Shown here piece after piece: positions 9,388 through 17,637 of a stretch of DNA of 64,000 nucleotides (the stretch's first letter is position 1; each line of letters begins with the position of its first letter). The stretch lies in contig NZ_CABWID010000019.1 of the NCBI RefSeq assembly GCF_902501965.1, positions 62,001 through 126,000 of the forward strand, written 5' to 3'. The position numbers and the translations under genes were made by a program. The stretch comes from Collinsella sp. AK_207A (GTDB taxonomy: Bacteria > Actinomycetota > Coriobacteriia > Coriobacteriales > Coriobacteriaceae). The notes below the pieces were generated by a model, which was given only the letters and a program-made list of their open reading frames with translations, did not search any database and was not told where the DNA came from.

Positions 9388-9411
9388 AAACGGCCCCTCG
9401 CGAGGGGCCGT
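9388..9411 (-). terminator. Terminator after tRNA-Val
   Basis: Self-complementary 22-mer at 9390-9411 (ACGGCCCCTCG and its complement) beginning 11 bases after the tRNA-Val 3' end on the minus strand, followed by a short run of T. Confidence 0.7.
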
Positions 9412-9421
9412 GCCTGACCTG

Positions 9422-9497
9422 TGGTGGGCGACGAGGGATTCGAACCCCCAGCCTTGTGCGTGTAAAGCACCTGCGCTAACCGTTGCGCCAGTCGCCC
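9422..9497 (-). tRNA. tRNA-Val (anticodon UAC)
   Basis: A 76-nt cloverleaf on the minus strand: acceptor GGGCGAC pairs with GTCGCCC, anticodon loop TTTACAC gives UAC, T-loop TTCGAAT, 5-nt variable loop, and an encoded CCA end. The outermost anticodon-stem pair is G-A. It lies 53 bases downstream of argB in the same direction. Confidence 0.96.
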
Positions 9498-9550
9498 GTA
9501 AGAAACCAGTATAGCGGAACAGTAGCCAGATGTTGGAATCCGGGCGACCT

Positions 9551-10525
9551 TTACGCCTCTCCTTCAGCCTCATCCAGGTTTTCGGACAGGCGCGAGGCAA
9601 ACGCGCCCAGCGGATGGGGCTGCGTATCATGCTCGTACGCTACCTGCGTGGAGTGGATCACCGTACCCACGCCCGTGTCCGTCAGCAGCTCCAGCAGCAG
9701 CGAGTGCGGCGTGGTGCCGTTGATGATGTGCGCCCGGAAGACGCCGCCCTCAAGCGCCGCCACGCAGCTCTCCAACTTGGGAATCATGCCGCGCGCAATC
9801 TCGCCGTCCTCGATCATCTTTACCGCCTCCTCCAGTGTGAGATTGGAGATAAGCGAGTTCTTGTCGGAGAAGTCCTGGTACAGGCCGTCCACGTCCGTCA
9901 AGAAGATGACCTTGTGCGCGTGCACGGCGGCGGCGATGCGACCCGCGGCAACGTCTGCGTTGATGTTGTAGAACCCGCCATCCTCTCCCTGCGCCACCGT
10001 CGCCACCACGGGTATGTAGTCGGCTGCCATCAGGCTCTCCAGGTAGTCCGCGTTGACGCGGGTGATCTTGCCCACGCGCCCCAGCCCCGGGTCGAGCTCG
10101 GTGGCCACGATGGTGCCCGCGTCCGATCCGGACACCCCCACGGCCAGGTTGCCATGGGCGTTTACCGCGGCGACCAGTTCCTGGTTGACCTTTCCCACCA
10201 GCACCTCGCGCACGATCTCCATCGTCTCCGTCGTGGTGACGCGCTGACCGTCCCTGAACTCCACAGGCAGGTCGTAGTGCGCAAGTGCCTCATTGATGGC
10301 CTTGCCGCCTCCGTGCACGATCACCGGGTTCATGCCGATGATCTTGAGCAGCACGATATCGCTCATAACGTCAGCGCGGAGTCGTACATCCACCATCGCC
10401 GCGCCGCCGTACTTGATAACGACCGTCTTACCGGTCAGGTTCTTGATCCACGGCAGGGCCTCGAACAGGAGCTGCGCCGTTTCCTCGGCGGGCGCGACCG
10501 GGCGCGATTCATACGCGAATTTCAT
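9551..10525 (-). CDS. argB: Acetylglutamate kinase
   Basis: Second step of arginine synthesis: phosphorylates N-acetylglutamate. 324 residues. Motifs: KTVVIKYGGAAM (ATP-binding lysine), VHGGGKAIN, and the nucleotide-binding segment around VIFLTDVDGLYQD. The ATG at 10525 has a GAGG SD; the in-frame extension upstream overlaps argC. A short tail after the STQVAYEHD segment is longer than in many homologues. It follows argC by 38 bases; argJ and argD, often part of this operon, are not here. Confidence 0.95.
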   Translation of the reverse strand: MKFAYESRPVAPAEETAQLLFEALPWIKNLTGKTVVIKYGGAAMVDVRLRADVMSDIVLLKIIGMNPVIVHGGGKAINEALAHYDLPVEFRDGQRVTTTETMEIVREVLVGKVNQELVAAVNAHGNLAVGVSGSDAGTIVATELDPGLGRVGKITRVNADYLESLMAADYIPVVATVAQGEDGGFYNINADVAAGRIAAAVHAHKVIFLTDVDGLYQDFSDKNSLISNLTLEEAVKMIEDGEIARGMIPKLESCVAALEGGVFRAHIINGTTPHSLLLELLTDTGVGTVIHSTQVAYEHDTQPHPLGAFASRLSENLDEAEGEA

Positions 10526-10563
10526 GGGAGCCTCATTTCTGAAATGGGAGGAGCAGGCGTTTC

Positions 10564-11634
10564 TTAGACGGGCAGGGCGGTCAGGGGCAAACCTCGTCGC
10601 TCGTCGAGCCCGAACACGATGTTCGCGCACTGCACCGCTTGCCCCGCCGCACCCTTGCAGAGGTTATCAATCGCGCCCGTGGCAACGAGCACGCCGGCGC
10701 GGGCGTTCATGGAAAGTCCCACCTGGCAGACGTTCGTCCCCACCACGGAGGCCGTCTGCGGCTGCTTGCCCGCGTCGAGCACGCGCACAAAGGAGCGTTC
10801 CTGGTAGAAGGTGCGATACGCGGTCACGGCCCCATCGGTTGAAACCGCGCCCGCAGCTTCCGCGGTCAGCGGCAGCGTAACGGTGGACAGCAAACCGCGC
10901 TTGAGCGGCGCCAGGTGCGGCGTGAAGACCACGCGACCGGGCGCGCCAAGAATCTGCTCGATCTCGGGCGTATGACGATGGCTCCCCACGCCGTAGGCCT
11001 CGAGGTTCTCGTCTGCCGAGCAGAAATGCGTGCGCGCGTTGCAACCCTTGCCGGCGCCCGTGACGCCCGAGATGGCATCCACCACGATCGGCGCGTCCTC
11101 GCGAACCCAACCCGCTCGAATCGCGGGGGCAGCGGCAAGGGAGGTCGCCGTGGGATAGCAGCCCGCGCAAGCCACAAGCACGGCATCTCCCGCCGCACGG
11201 CGCTCGGCCGCGACGGCGAGCCCATCGGCGAAGAGCTCCGGCAACCCGAATGCGCGCTCCGCCAGCAGCTCGGGCGATGTATGCGGCGTCTGGTACCACG
11301 CCTCGTATATGGCAGGATCGCTCAGGCGGTAATCCGCGGAAAGGTCGATCACGGTAACGCCGGCAGCGTGCAGCTGCGGTGCCATCGCCAGCGCTGCGGT
11401 GTGCGGCACGGCGAGGAACACGGCATCGCAGATTGCGAGCGCCGGGTCGTCGTGCGTGGTGAACACCAGGTCCGAGACACCGGTAAACGCCGGATAGACG
11501 CTTGAGAGCGCCTGACCGGCGTCGGCGTTCGACGTGATGGCCACCAGCTCGAAATCCGGATGCTGTAAGAGCAAGCGAACCAGCTCGGCCCCCGCATAGC
11601 CTGCGGCACCGACCACAGCAACTTTGTATGCCAT
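10564..11634 (-). CDS. argC: N-acetyl-gamma-glutamyl-phosphate reductase
   Basis: Third step of arginine synthesis, using NADPH; 356 residues. Rossmann motif VGAAGYAGAELVRLL (8-22) and catalytic Cys159 in ACAGCYPTAT. The ATG at 11634 follows GAGGGGAG; a TTG 15 bases upstream is in frame but lies before the SD. First gene of argC-argB, just after the strong terminator of the alcohol dehydrogenase gene, so argCB should have its own promoter. Confidence 0.95.
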   Translation of the reverse strand: MAYKVAVVGAAGYAGAELVRLLLQHPDFELVAITSNADAGQALSSVYPAFTGVSDLVFTTHDDPALAICDAVFLAVPHTAALAMAPQLHAAGVTVIDLSADYRLSDPAIYEAWYQTPHTSPELLAERAFGLPELFADGLAVAAERRAAGDAVLVACAGCYPTATSLAAAPAIRAGWVREDAPIVVDAISGVTGAGKGCNARTHFCSADENLEAYGVGSHRHTPEIEQILGAPGRVVFTPHLAPLKRGLLSTVTLPLTAEAAGAVSTDGAVTAYRTFYQERSFVRVLDAGKQPQTASVVGTNVCQVGLSMNARAGVLVATGAIDNLCKGAAGQAVQCANIVFGLDERRGLPLTALPV

Positions 11635-11720
11635 AGGGTCTCCCCTCAACGCAGCCGCATATTGCAGCCTTTGTTATGCATTGAGTCGAAAGGATAGCAC
11701 CTCGTCATACGGATTCGTGC

Positions 11721-11762
11721 AAAAAGAAAAAGTGGCACATGGAGACGATCCCCATGTGCCAC
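11721..11762 (-). terminator. Terminator of the iron alcohol dehydrogenase gene
   Basis: 11-bp stem (11732-11742 with 11752-11762, GTGGCACATGG), then TTTTTCTTTTT on the minus strand: a textbook intrinsic terminator 29 bases after the stop. Confidence 0.9.
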
Positions 11763-11790
11763 GTGCAGTCAGAAATAACCCGACAGGAGC

Positions 11791-13005
11791 TTAGAAGTTG
11801 ACGGGCTCGTCCTTGTAGACGCACTCGAGCAGCTGCTCCATCTCCTCCTGCGTGGGCTTACGCGGGTTGGAGAGCGTGCAGGCGTCCAGCAGCGCGTTGG
11901 CGGCCACCTCGGACTTCTTGGCCTCGAACTCGGCGTAGTCGATGATGGACTCGTCGGCCTTCACGCCGTACTGGCCGTAGTTCTTGATGCCCTGCGGAAC
12001 ATCCAGCTTGTCGTTGAGGTCGCGAATCTCCTGGACCAGGGCCTCCACGAGCTCGTCCTCGGTCTCGCCGGCCAGGTGCAAGATCTCCTTGGCGATGTAG
12101 GCGTAGCGCGTCTTGGCCGCGGGCACCTTGGCGTTGAACTGAATGACCTTGCCGAGGTACATGGCGTTCGCGCAGCCGTGGATGATGTGGTCGCCGGAGT
12201 AGGCGGCACCGGTCTTGTGCGCCATGGAGTGCACGATGCCGAGCAGGCCCGAGGAGAAGGCGATGCCGGCGATGCACTGGGCCTCGTGCATGTGGGCGCG
12301 GGCCTCATGGTCGCCCTGGTAGCTCTTGGGCAGCCACTCGACGATCTCGCGGATGGCGTGCAGCGCGTTGGCGTCGGTGAACATGGAGCTGGCGGTGGAG
12401 ACGTAGGCCTCGATGGCGTGCGTCAGCGCGTCCATGCCGGTGTGGGCGCAGAGCTTCTGCGGCATGGTATAGGTGAGCTCGGGGTCCACGATGGCCACAT
12501 CGGGCGTGATGTTGAAGTCGGCCAGCGGGTACTTGATGCCCTTCTCGTAGTCCGTGATGACGGAGAACGCGGTGACCTCGGTCGCGGTGCCGGAGGTCGA
12601 GGAGATGGCGCAGAACTTGGCCTTCTGGCGCAGCTCGGGGAAGCTGAACGGGACCACGGCCTCCTCGAAGGTCTCGTCCGGGTACTCGTAGAACAGCCAC
12701 ATGGCCTTGGCGGCGTCGATGGGCGAACCGCCGCCGATGCCGATGATCCAGTCGGGCTGGAACTCGGTCATGGCCTTGGCGCCGCGCATGACGGTCTCAA
12801 CGGACGGGTCGGACTCGACGCCCTCGAACAGCTGGACCTCGAAACCGGCCTCCTTGAGGTCGGCCTCCACGTCCTGCAGGAAGCCACCGCGACGCATGGA
12901 GCCGCCACCGGTGACGACGATGGCGCGCTTGCCCTTGAGCTTCTTCACCTCATGACGAGCGCCCTCACCAAAGTACAAGTCGCGCGGATTGGTGAACTGT
13001 CCCAT
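11791..13005 (-). CDS. Iron-containing (group III) alcohol dehydrogenase
   Basis: NAD(P)H-dependent alcohol/aldehyde oxidoreductase of 404 residues, probably for redox balance in fermentation. Visible features: GGGSMRRGGF near the N-terminus, GIGGGSPIDAAKAM (nucleotide-binding), and the metal-binding region with HTGMDALTHAIEAY and HSMAHKTGAAY. The ATG at 13005 has GGAGG 7 nt upstream; the frame extends to 13146 but without an SD. Single gene with its own terminator. Butanol-dehydrogenase-like enzymes are close in motif, but the substrate is unproven. Confidence 0.9.
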   Translation of the reverse strand: MGQFTNPRDLYFGEGARHEVKKLKGKRAIVVTGGGSMRRGGFLQDVEADLKEAGFEVQLFEGVESDPSVETVMRGAKAMTEFQPDWIIGIGGGSPIDAAKAMWLFYEYPDETFEEAVVPFSFPELRQKAKFCAISSTSGTATEVTAFSVITDYEKGIKYPLADFNITPDVAIVDPELTYTMPQKLCAHTGMDALTHAIEAYVSTASSMFTDANALHAIREIVEWLPKSYQGDHEARAHMHEAQCIAGIAFSSGLLGIVHSMAHKTGAAYSGDHIIHGCANAMYLGKVIQFNAKVPAAKTRYAYIAKEILHLAGETEDELVEALVQEIRDLNDKLDVPQGIKNYGQYGVKADESIIDYAEFEAKKSEVAANALLDACTLSNPRKPTQEEMEQLLECVYKDEPVNF

Positions 13006-13269
13006 ATCTTGCCTCCACTTCACAAGCCCCTCTTGGCTTGATATTGGACGGAGCCCCTTTGGCCCCGTATTGACCAGGGATTGGGAACATCGCGCCAGGC
13101 GATCGCACGCGACGTTCTCAAGTCGCTTTGCAAGGTTCATCGGCATCTATTTTACTCCCCCATCCGTGCGGCGAATTCGTGATTCCCCGCGTACTCGGAC
13201 CTCTTTCTATAGACTGGACTCTGCGTTAAACAACGGCGAAGATTCTTATCCTCCCGGGAGGTGACAGCC

Positions 13270-13653
13270 ATGAAGAAAGGCGATCGACTGCTTGTCGTCG
13301 CTCTGGCCGCGGCACTCGTTGCCTTTGGAGGCTGGTGGCTGCTCTCCCGCGTCACCGCCGCCGGCAGCAGCGCGGAGGGTGGCCCGGTGGTGGTCTGCCA
13401 GACCAAGGACGGCTTCTATCGTGCAGATCCGCTGAGCTCTGACGCTACGTACACCGTAAAGACCAAGGCAGGCGACTGGAACGTCGTGCAGATCAAAGAC
13501 GGCGAGGTTGATGTGACCAAGGCGAACTGCGCCAACCAGGTCTGCGTCGACCACGACCCCATCCGCCAAGAGGGCGAGCAGATCGTTTGCCTACCGCACG
13601 GCATGGTGGTCGAGGTTGTTGCGAACGAGGCCGACGCCACATCGCTCTCGTAG
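13270..13653 (+). CDS. NusG domain II-containing protein
   Basis: A 127-residue membrane-anchored protein. A signal anchor or single membrane helix spans about residues 8-26, after KKGD. The rest is the NusG-II-like domain with its typical two cysteines (ANCANQVC) and IVCLPHGMVVEV. This family is common in anaerobic Gram-positives, often near redox or quinone genes; its job is not established. The ATG at 13270 has GGGAGG 8 nt upstream; a GTG at 13261 abuts that SD and is less likely. Confidence 0.85.
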   Translation: MKKGDRLLVVALAAALVAFGGWWLLSRVTAAGSSAEGGPVVVCQTKDGFYRADPLSSDATYTVKTKAGDWNVVQIKDGEVDVTKANCANQVCVDHDPIRQEGEQIVCLPHGMVVEVVANEADATSLS

Positions 13654-13766
13654 CACCCGCCGCCCCGCGTGGTCCGACCCGCCCGCGCAGCCTTCGCCTG
13701 CTCCGCCTACCTTGGTGCGCCAAAGGGGTATAGTGTTCCAATTACCGAAGCTCGAAGGGAGGCGCC

Positions 13767-14846
13767 ATGGCCTTTGACCCTTTGCAGGAGGACTGCCAGC
13801 GCCTCATACTGCAGAACATGCGCCGCGAGAACATCTCCATCACCGATGAGGCCTACGTGGAGCACTGCCTTGCAACGTACGAGGGCGATCCCGCGCCGCT
13901 GGTCAAAACGGATCGCGACCGTTCGTTCCACCTCACCGCCAGGGCCGCCGTGCTCGCAGACTACCGGGTACCGTTCCTCACGGACGAGACCGAGGCGGAT
14001 CGCCAGGAAGACCTGGCTGTCGGCTACCTCGAAGAGGCCGTCGAGCTGGACGATCGCAACTGGGACGCCCGGCGCATGCTCGCCGAGATCGACGCCGAGT
14101 CCACCACGGGGTTCGTCTCCTATCTCTCCGAGCACGTAGGCCAGGTGCTTGAAGATGCCCACGCCGCCGCCGACGAGGCCCGCAGCCCCTTCGAGCGCGA
14201 ACTTGCAGTCGAGCTGGAAACTCGCCCGTACCTGCGCTGGCTTGCAACCCTCTCGTCGCGCCTGCTCATTGCCGGGCGATACCGAGCCTCACTCGAAGTG
14301 GCCGAACAGAGCCTTGCGCTCGCACCAACCGATCCCGCCGGCGTTCGACACACCGGCATGCTCTCCCTGGCCAAGCTCGAAGCCGATCAAGACGAGCTCC
14401 GGCGCTTCCGTCGTCGGCACGCCGTGGCCTATCAGGCGGGCAGTCCGTTGCAGCGCCGCCATCACCTTTCCGAGAAGCGGCCCGACCCCTGGACGCTCTT
14501 GGCCCAGCTGAGCGCCGCGTGGCGCGCGTTTGACAACGCAGGCGCACGCAAACTGCTGGGTACCCTGGTGCGCTCCTGCCCCAATGCGGCCCAAGCGCTC
14601 TACCAGCAGATGGAGTTTCCCGAGGGCCTGTATTCTCGCGTGGCGGTGACGCCCGGCAGCGACGACGAGCTTATCCTCGCCATCAGCGAAGCGACCCCGC
14701 TGCTCCAAGAGGGCCTGGGGGCTCCCGACAACGCGAGCTTTGCCGTGTGGATCGCCGAGCACGAGGTCGTTACCGACGCGCTAGACGAGAAGGACCGCGC
14801 GAACGCACGGAATTACCGAGCGCCTCGCCCGAGCAGCGAGAATTGA
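13767..14846 (+). CDS. Unknown protein with TPR-like helical repeats (A)
   Basis: No named family recognised. 359 residues, soluble, almost all helical. Repeats resemble tetratricopeptides: AVGYLEEAVELDDRNWDAR near 95-113 and RYRASLEVAEQSLALAPTD near 170-190. An SD (GGGAGG) precedes the ATG and a TATAGT box lies about 40 bases upstream. The next gene starts 7 bases later and shares its architecture, including a C-terminal FAVWIAEHE matched there by FATWAADVP. No catalytic motif is visible; a scaffold or protein-interaction role is likely. Confidence 0.7.
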   Translation: MAFDPLQEDCQRLILQNMRRENISITDEAYVEHCLATYEGDPAPLVKTDRDRSFHLTARAAVLADYRVPFLTDETEADRQEDLAVGYLEEAVELDDRNWDARRMLAEIDAESTTGFVSYLSEHVGQVLEDAHAAADEARSPFERELAVELETRPYLRWLATLSSRLLIAGRYRASLEVAEQSLALAPTDPAGVRHTGMLSLAKLEADQDELRRFRRRHAVAYQAGSPLQRRHHLSEKRPDPWTLLAQLSAAWRAFDNAGARKLLGTLVRSCPNAAQALYQQMEFPEGLYSRVAVTPGSDDELILAISEATPLLQEGLGAPDNASFAVWIAEHEVVTDALDEKDRANARNYRAPRPSSEN

Positions 14847-14852
14847 TTCGCC

Positions 14853-15917
14853 ATGGAACCTGCTGCCTACCTCCCCGCCTACCTTGAGCGCCAATACCTG
14901 GCCTCGCATCCGGACCTCACCTCTGCCGCCCGGGAACTGCTCCACGCGGAAGTGACAAAGCATCCTGAGCGCTATGCCACGAGCGAGCACGCCCGCGTGC
15001 TGCTCGCCTATGCCGACGTTCACAACCGCATGATGCGCGACCTGACCGGGCTCGACGACCTCTCCGACGAGGAGTTCGAACGGCGCCAGGCCAAGATCTT
15101 CGGCGAAGCGCAGACCACGCTCGCGAAGCTCTGCGAGGTCGACCGCCTATGCGTCGATGCGCAGTGCTCGAAGATCATGCTCGCCGACGTGCCCCTCGAC
15201 TACTGCCTGCGCGACCTGCTCGCACTCGAGGAGCGGGTGCGCTCCTACCTCTGTGGCGCCGTTGAGGGGTTCGATCCGGACGCGCCGCATTATTGGAACG
15301 AGCGCTCGCTTGCCAAAACCGGCGAAACCGCAGTGGAACGCACCGTTGCGGAACCCGAAGTCATCGGGTGGCTACATACGCTCGAGGCCATTTCCCAGCT
15401 CTGTCTTGCGAGCGCACGGTATCGTGCCGCCGCGCGCTATGCGCGGCAGGTCGTTCGCGCAGAGGGCTACCTCACGCACGCGGGCGGCGTGCTGCTCCTC
15501 GCCTGCGCCCGCCTGGAAGACGAAGAGGGCTTTTTCGCCGCCGCGCATGACCTGGATGGCAGACTACCGAGCGCGGATAACGCAAGCGCCGTCGGGACGA
15601 TCGAGAATTCCCCGTGGTACCTTCTCGGCCGCGCGGTTCTGCTCTACAAACTCGGCCGCGAGAAAAGCGCCCAGCGCGCACTCCGCGACTTCTCCAAGCG
15701 CTGCGAAGGCGGCGCCTTCTTCCTGTTGAATCCCATCTACCTGAGTCCCTACCTGCCCGTTCGTCCACCCGTGCGCCATGCATGGGAGCTGAGCCACCAG
15801 GCCACCTGGGAGGCGGACGGCATCATCTCGGACACGCCCGACTTCGCCACCTGGGCGGCAGACGTGCCCGGCATCAGCGACGCTTCCGAGGAATTCGCGC
15901 GCGCCAACGGGTTCTAA
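14853..15917 (+). CDS. Unknown protein with TPR-like helical repeats (B)
   Basis: 354 residues, a diverged paralogue of the gene just upstream and almost certainly co-transcribed with it (6-base gap). Shared blocks in the same order: a helix pair ending ARYRAAARYARQVVRAE, then the ACARLEDEE region, SPWYLLGRAVLLYKLG, and FATWAADVPG near the C-terminus. It is acidic, has no signal peptide and no enzyme motif. The SD is weak, so translation may be coupled to the first gene. Confidence 0.7.
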   Translation: MEPAAYLPAYLERQYLASHPDLTSAARELLHAEVTKHPERYATSEHARVLLAYADVHNRMMRDLTGLDDLSDEEFERRQAKIFGEAQTTLAKLCEVDRLCVDAQCSKIMLADVPLDYCLRDLLALEERVRSYLCGAVEGFDPDAPHYWNERSLAKTGETAVERTVAEPEVIGWLHTLEAISQLCLASARYRAAARYARQVVRAEGYLTHAGGVLLLACARLEDEEGFFAAAHDLDGRLPSADNASAVGTIENSPWYLLGRAVLLYKLGREKSAQRALRDFSKRCEGGAFFLLNPIYLSPYLPVRPPVRHAWELSHQATWEADGIISDTPDFATWAADVPGISDASEEFARANGF

Positions 15918-16122
15918 AGGCTCCAAGCGATGCACGAGTCCGGGCTGCCCTTTCGCGCGAACCCAGCTGCCGCGTCGCCACAGCCGAACCCCCCCCGCTT
16001 GACCGTATCTTGTCTATCACAACGCATAGCCATGACACACACTTGATAAACCGTACGGACAATGGAAGCAGTGACGCCCCGCATTCCGCGATGGCGCACT
16101 GCAACCAAAGGAAGTACCCGGT

Positions 16123-16983
16123 ATGGCAGATCAAACTACCCCGGCCCCGAGCACAAGCACCTCCGCAGGCGGTGGCCAGTCCGGACACACGCCGCTCACC
16201 TACCGCGTGGAGATGACGATGGCATGGTTCCGCGACGTCTACAAGCAGCAGAACATGGCCTATTACCGCAAGATGGGCATCTTTTGCCTCGTGTTCGGCA
16301 TCCCGCTCACGCTCGTCTCGCTCTACATCCTGATCTCCGATCCCTCCGAGACCACCCTGGAGAGCATCGGCGCCATCGCGCTTTTTGGCGCACTGAGCGT
16401 CATGGGCGTCATGATGATGCAGGGCAAGGGCATCATGATGAGGACGCGCAAAGGCGAGCTCTCATCGTTCTTCGCCACGCACGGCATGCCCAATCCGCAC
16501 GGCCCCTACTCGCTGGAAGACCTGCACTGCGAATACGATGTCACCGTGCGCGACCTGGGCTTTGAGGAGACCGTAACCTTTGAGAACGGACTCAAGCTCG
16601 TGACCAAGCAGCCCTGGGTCGTCCTTACCGGCAAGGGCAGAGAGGCCCAGGGGGGCTATACCTTCGCCGCGAACGATGGCAAGAACTCGTCGCTCTGGTA
16701 CAACATGCTGGGCATCAACGCGCTCATCCGCGAGGGCCTGGAGTCCACGCCGCTCGTGGTGCCGCGCGCCGTCGAGAATCAGAACCCGTGGCTCGTGGCC
16801 TGGATCTCGAACGCCATCGAGAGCCAGCGCACCGCGGTCAAGGGCAAGGACGGCGGCTCCGACCAGCTGAAGGAGAAGATCTCGGCTTGGGCGGGCGTCG
16901 ATGCCTATCTGCCCGACGGTCGCAAGGCCGATCCCACGAGCTCGAAGGACTCCGAAGAGGTCAAGCGCTTGCTCGAGGAGTAG
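16123..16983 (+). CDS. Unknown membrane protein, two helices
   Basis: 286 residues, not recognised. Layout: Ser/Thr/Gly-rich N-terminus (1-25), a cytoplasmic helix with MAWFRDVYKQQNMAYYRKMG, two membrane helices at about 51-72 and 82-100, then a soluble C-terminal domain of about 185 residues ending in charged, helical sequence. The paired helices and large tail suggest an inner-membrane scaffold. An SD AAAGGAAG sits 8 nt before the ATG. The 205-base gap upstream has a TTGACC at 15999-16004 but no clear -10 at the right distance. Confidence 0.68.
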   Translation: MADQTTPAPSTSTSAGGGQSGHTPLTYRVEMTMAWFRDVYKQQNMAYYRKMGIFCLVFGIPLTLVSLYILISDPSETTLESIGAIALFGALSVMGVMMMQGKGIMMRTRKGELSSFFATHGMPNPHGPYSLEDLHCEYDVTVRDLGFEETVTFENGLKLVTKQPWVVLTGKGREAQGGYTFAANDGKNSSLWYNMLGINALIREGLESTPLVVPRAVENQNPWLVAWISNAIESQRTAVKGKDGGSDQLKEKISAWAGVDAYLPDGRKADPTSSKDSEEVKRLLEE

Positions 16984-17008
16984 GCTGGCCCCTGCAACCT
17001 AAAGCCAG

Positions 17009-17149
17009 AAGCCAGACACGGCCTCGTCCTCTTGGAAATCGCATGTTGGAACCTCAGCCGCGCGTTTTGCGCTAACCGCCCACCGCGCGCTTGCGCTACA
17101 TTAGCAAGGTTCAACATCGCTTTTGGAGAGGACGAGGCGTGTCTGGCTT
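17009..17149 (+). promoter_or_regulatory. Inverted repeat that can mask the FKBP gene start
   Basis: The left arm (17009-17032) is the reverse complement of the right arm (17127-17149) over 23 bp with one bulged G. The right arm holds the SD, the GTG start and the first codons of the FKBP gene; the 94-base loop lies between. If the upstream strand is transcribed, the ribosome site would be locked in a long hairpin. Pairing is read directly; regulation is inference. Confidence 0.6.
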
Positions 17150-17603
17150 TTCACTCAAGAACCGAGTAACCGTGCACTATACCGGCAGCTTTGACGACGG
17201 CGAGGTGTTCGACACCACCGAGGGGCGCGAGCCGCTCACCTATGTTGAGGGGGCGCACGAGGTCGTTCCCGGCTTTGAGGCGGCCGTCGTCGGCATGCAG
17301 CCCGGCGAGAAGAAGCAAATCCATCTGGAGCCCAAAGACGCCTATGGTGAGCGCACGCCCGAACTCGTGTACCACATGCCCACCATCGAGATTCCCAACT
17401 ACGACGACCTCGTGGTGGGGCAGATGATCTACCTCATGAACGGCGAGGGCTATCAGCAGCTCGCTCGTGTGCTCCGCGTGGAGGACGACGGCGACACCTA
17501 CTTTGATTTCAACCACCCCATGGCTGGGAGCGCAATCAACTTCGACCTTGAACTCATCAGCCGCGAGCCGGTTGATGCGGAGAAATCCAAGGACGCCGAG
17601 TAG
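17139..17603 (+). CDS. FKBP-type peptidyl-prolyl isomerase, SlyD-like
   Basis: Folding helper of 154 residues. Typical SlyD order: FKBP strand VTVHYTG with DTTEGREPLTY, then PGFEAAVVGMQPGEKK, an inserted IF domain at about 70-125, and return to the FKBP fold (NHPMAGSAINFDLEL). It lacks the His-rich metal-binding tail of E. coli SlyD. The GTG start is set by the SD GGAGAGG; a TTG further upstream is in frame but has no SD. The start region is matched by an inverted copy in the leader. Confidence 0.9.
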   Translation: MSGFSLKNRVTVHYTGSFDDGEVFDTTEGREPLTYVEGAHEVVPGFEAAVVGMQPGEKKQIHLEPKDAYGERTPELVYHMPTIEIPNYDDLVVGQMIYLMNGEGYQQLARVLRVEDDGDTYFDFNHPMAGSAINFDLELISREPVDAEKSKDAE

Positions 17604-17637
17604 CGCGAACGCCGACTCTGGGGAGGGACTGGCTCTC

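Noticed and set aside
15999-16027. Promoter before the 286-residue membrane protein gene
   Set aside because: TTGACC is present but the hexamer at 17-bp spacing (ACGCAT) is a poor -10; not enough to call.
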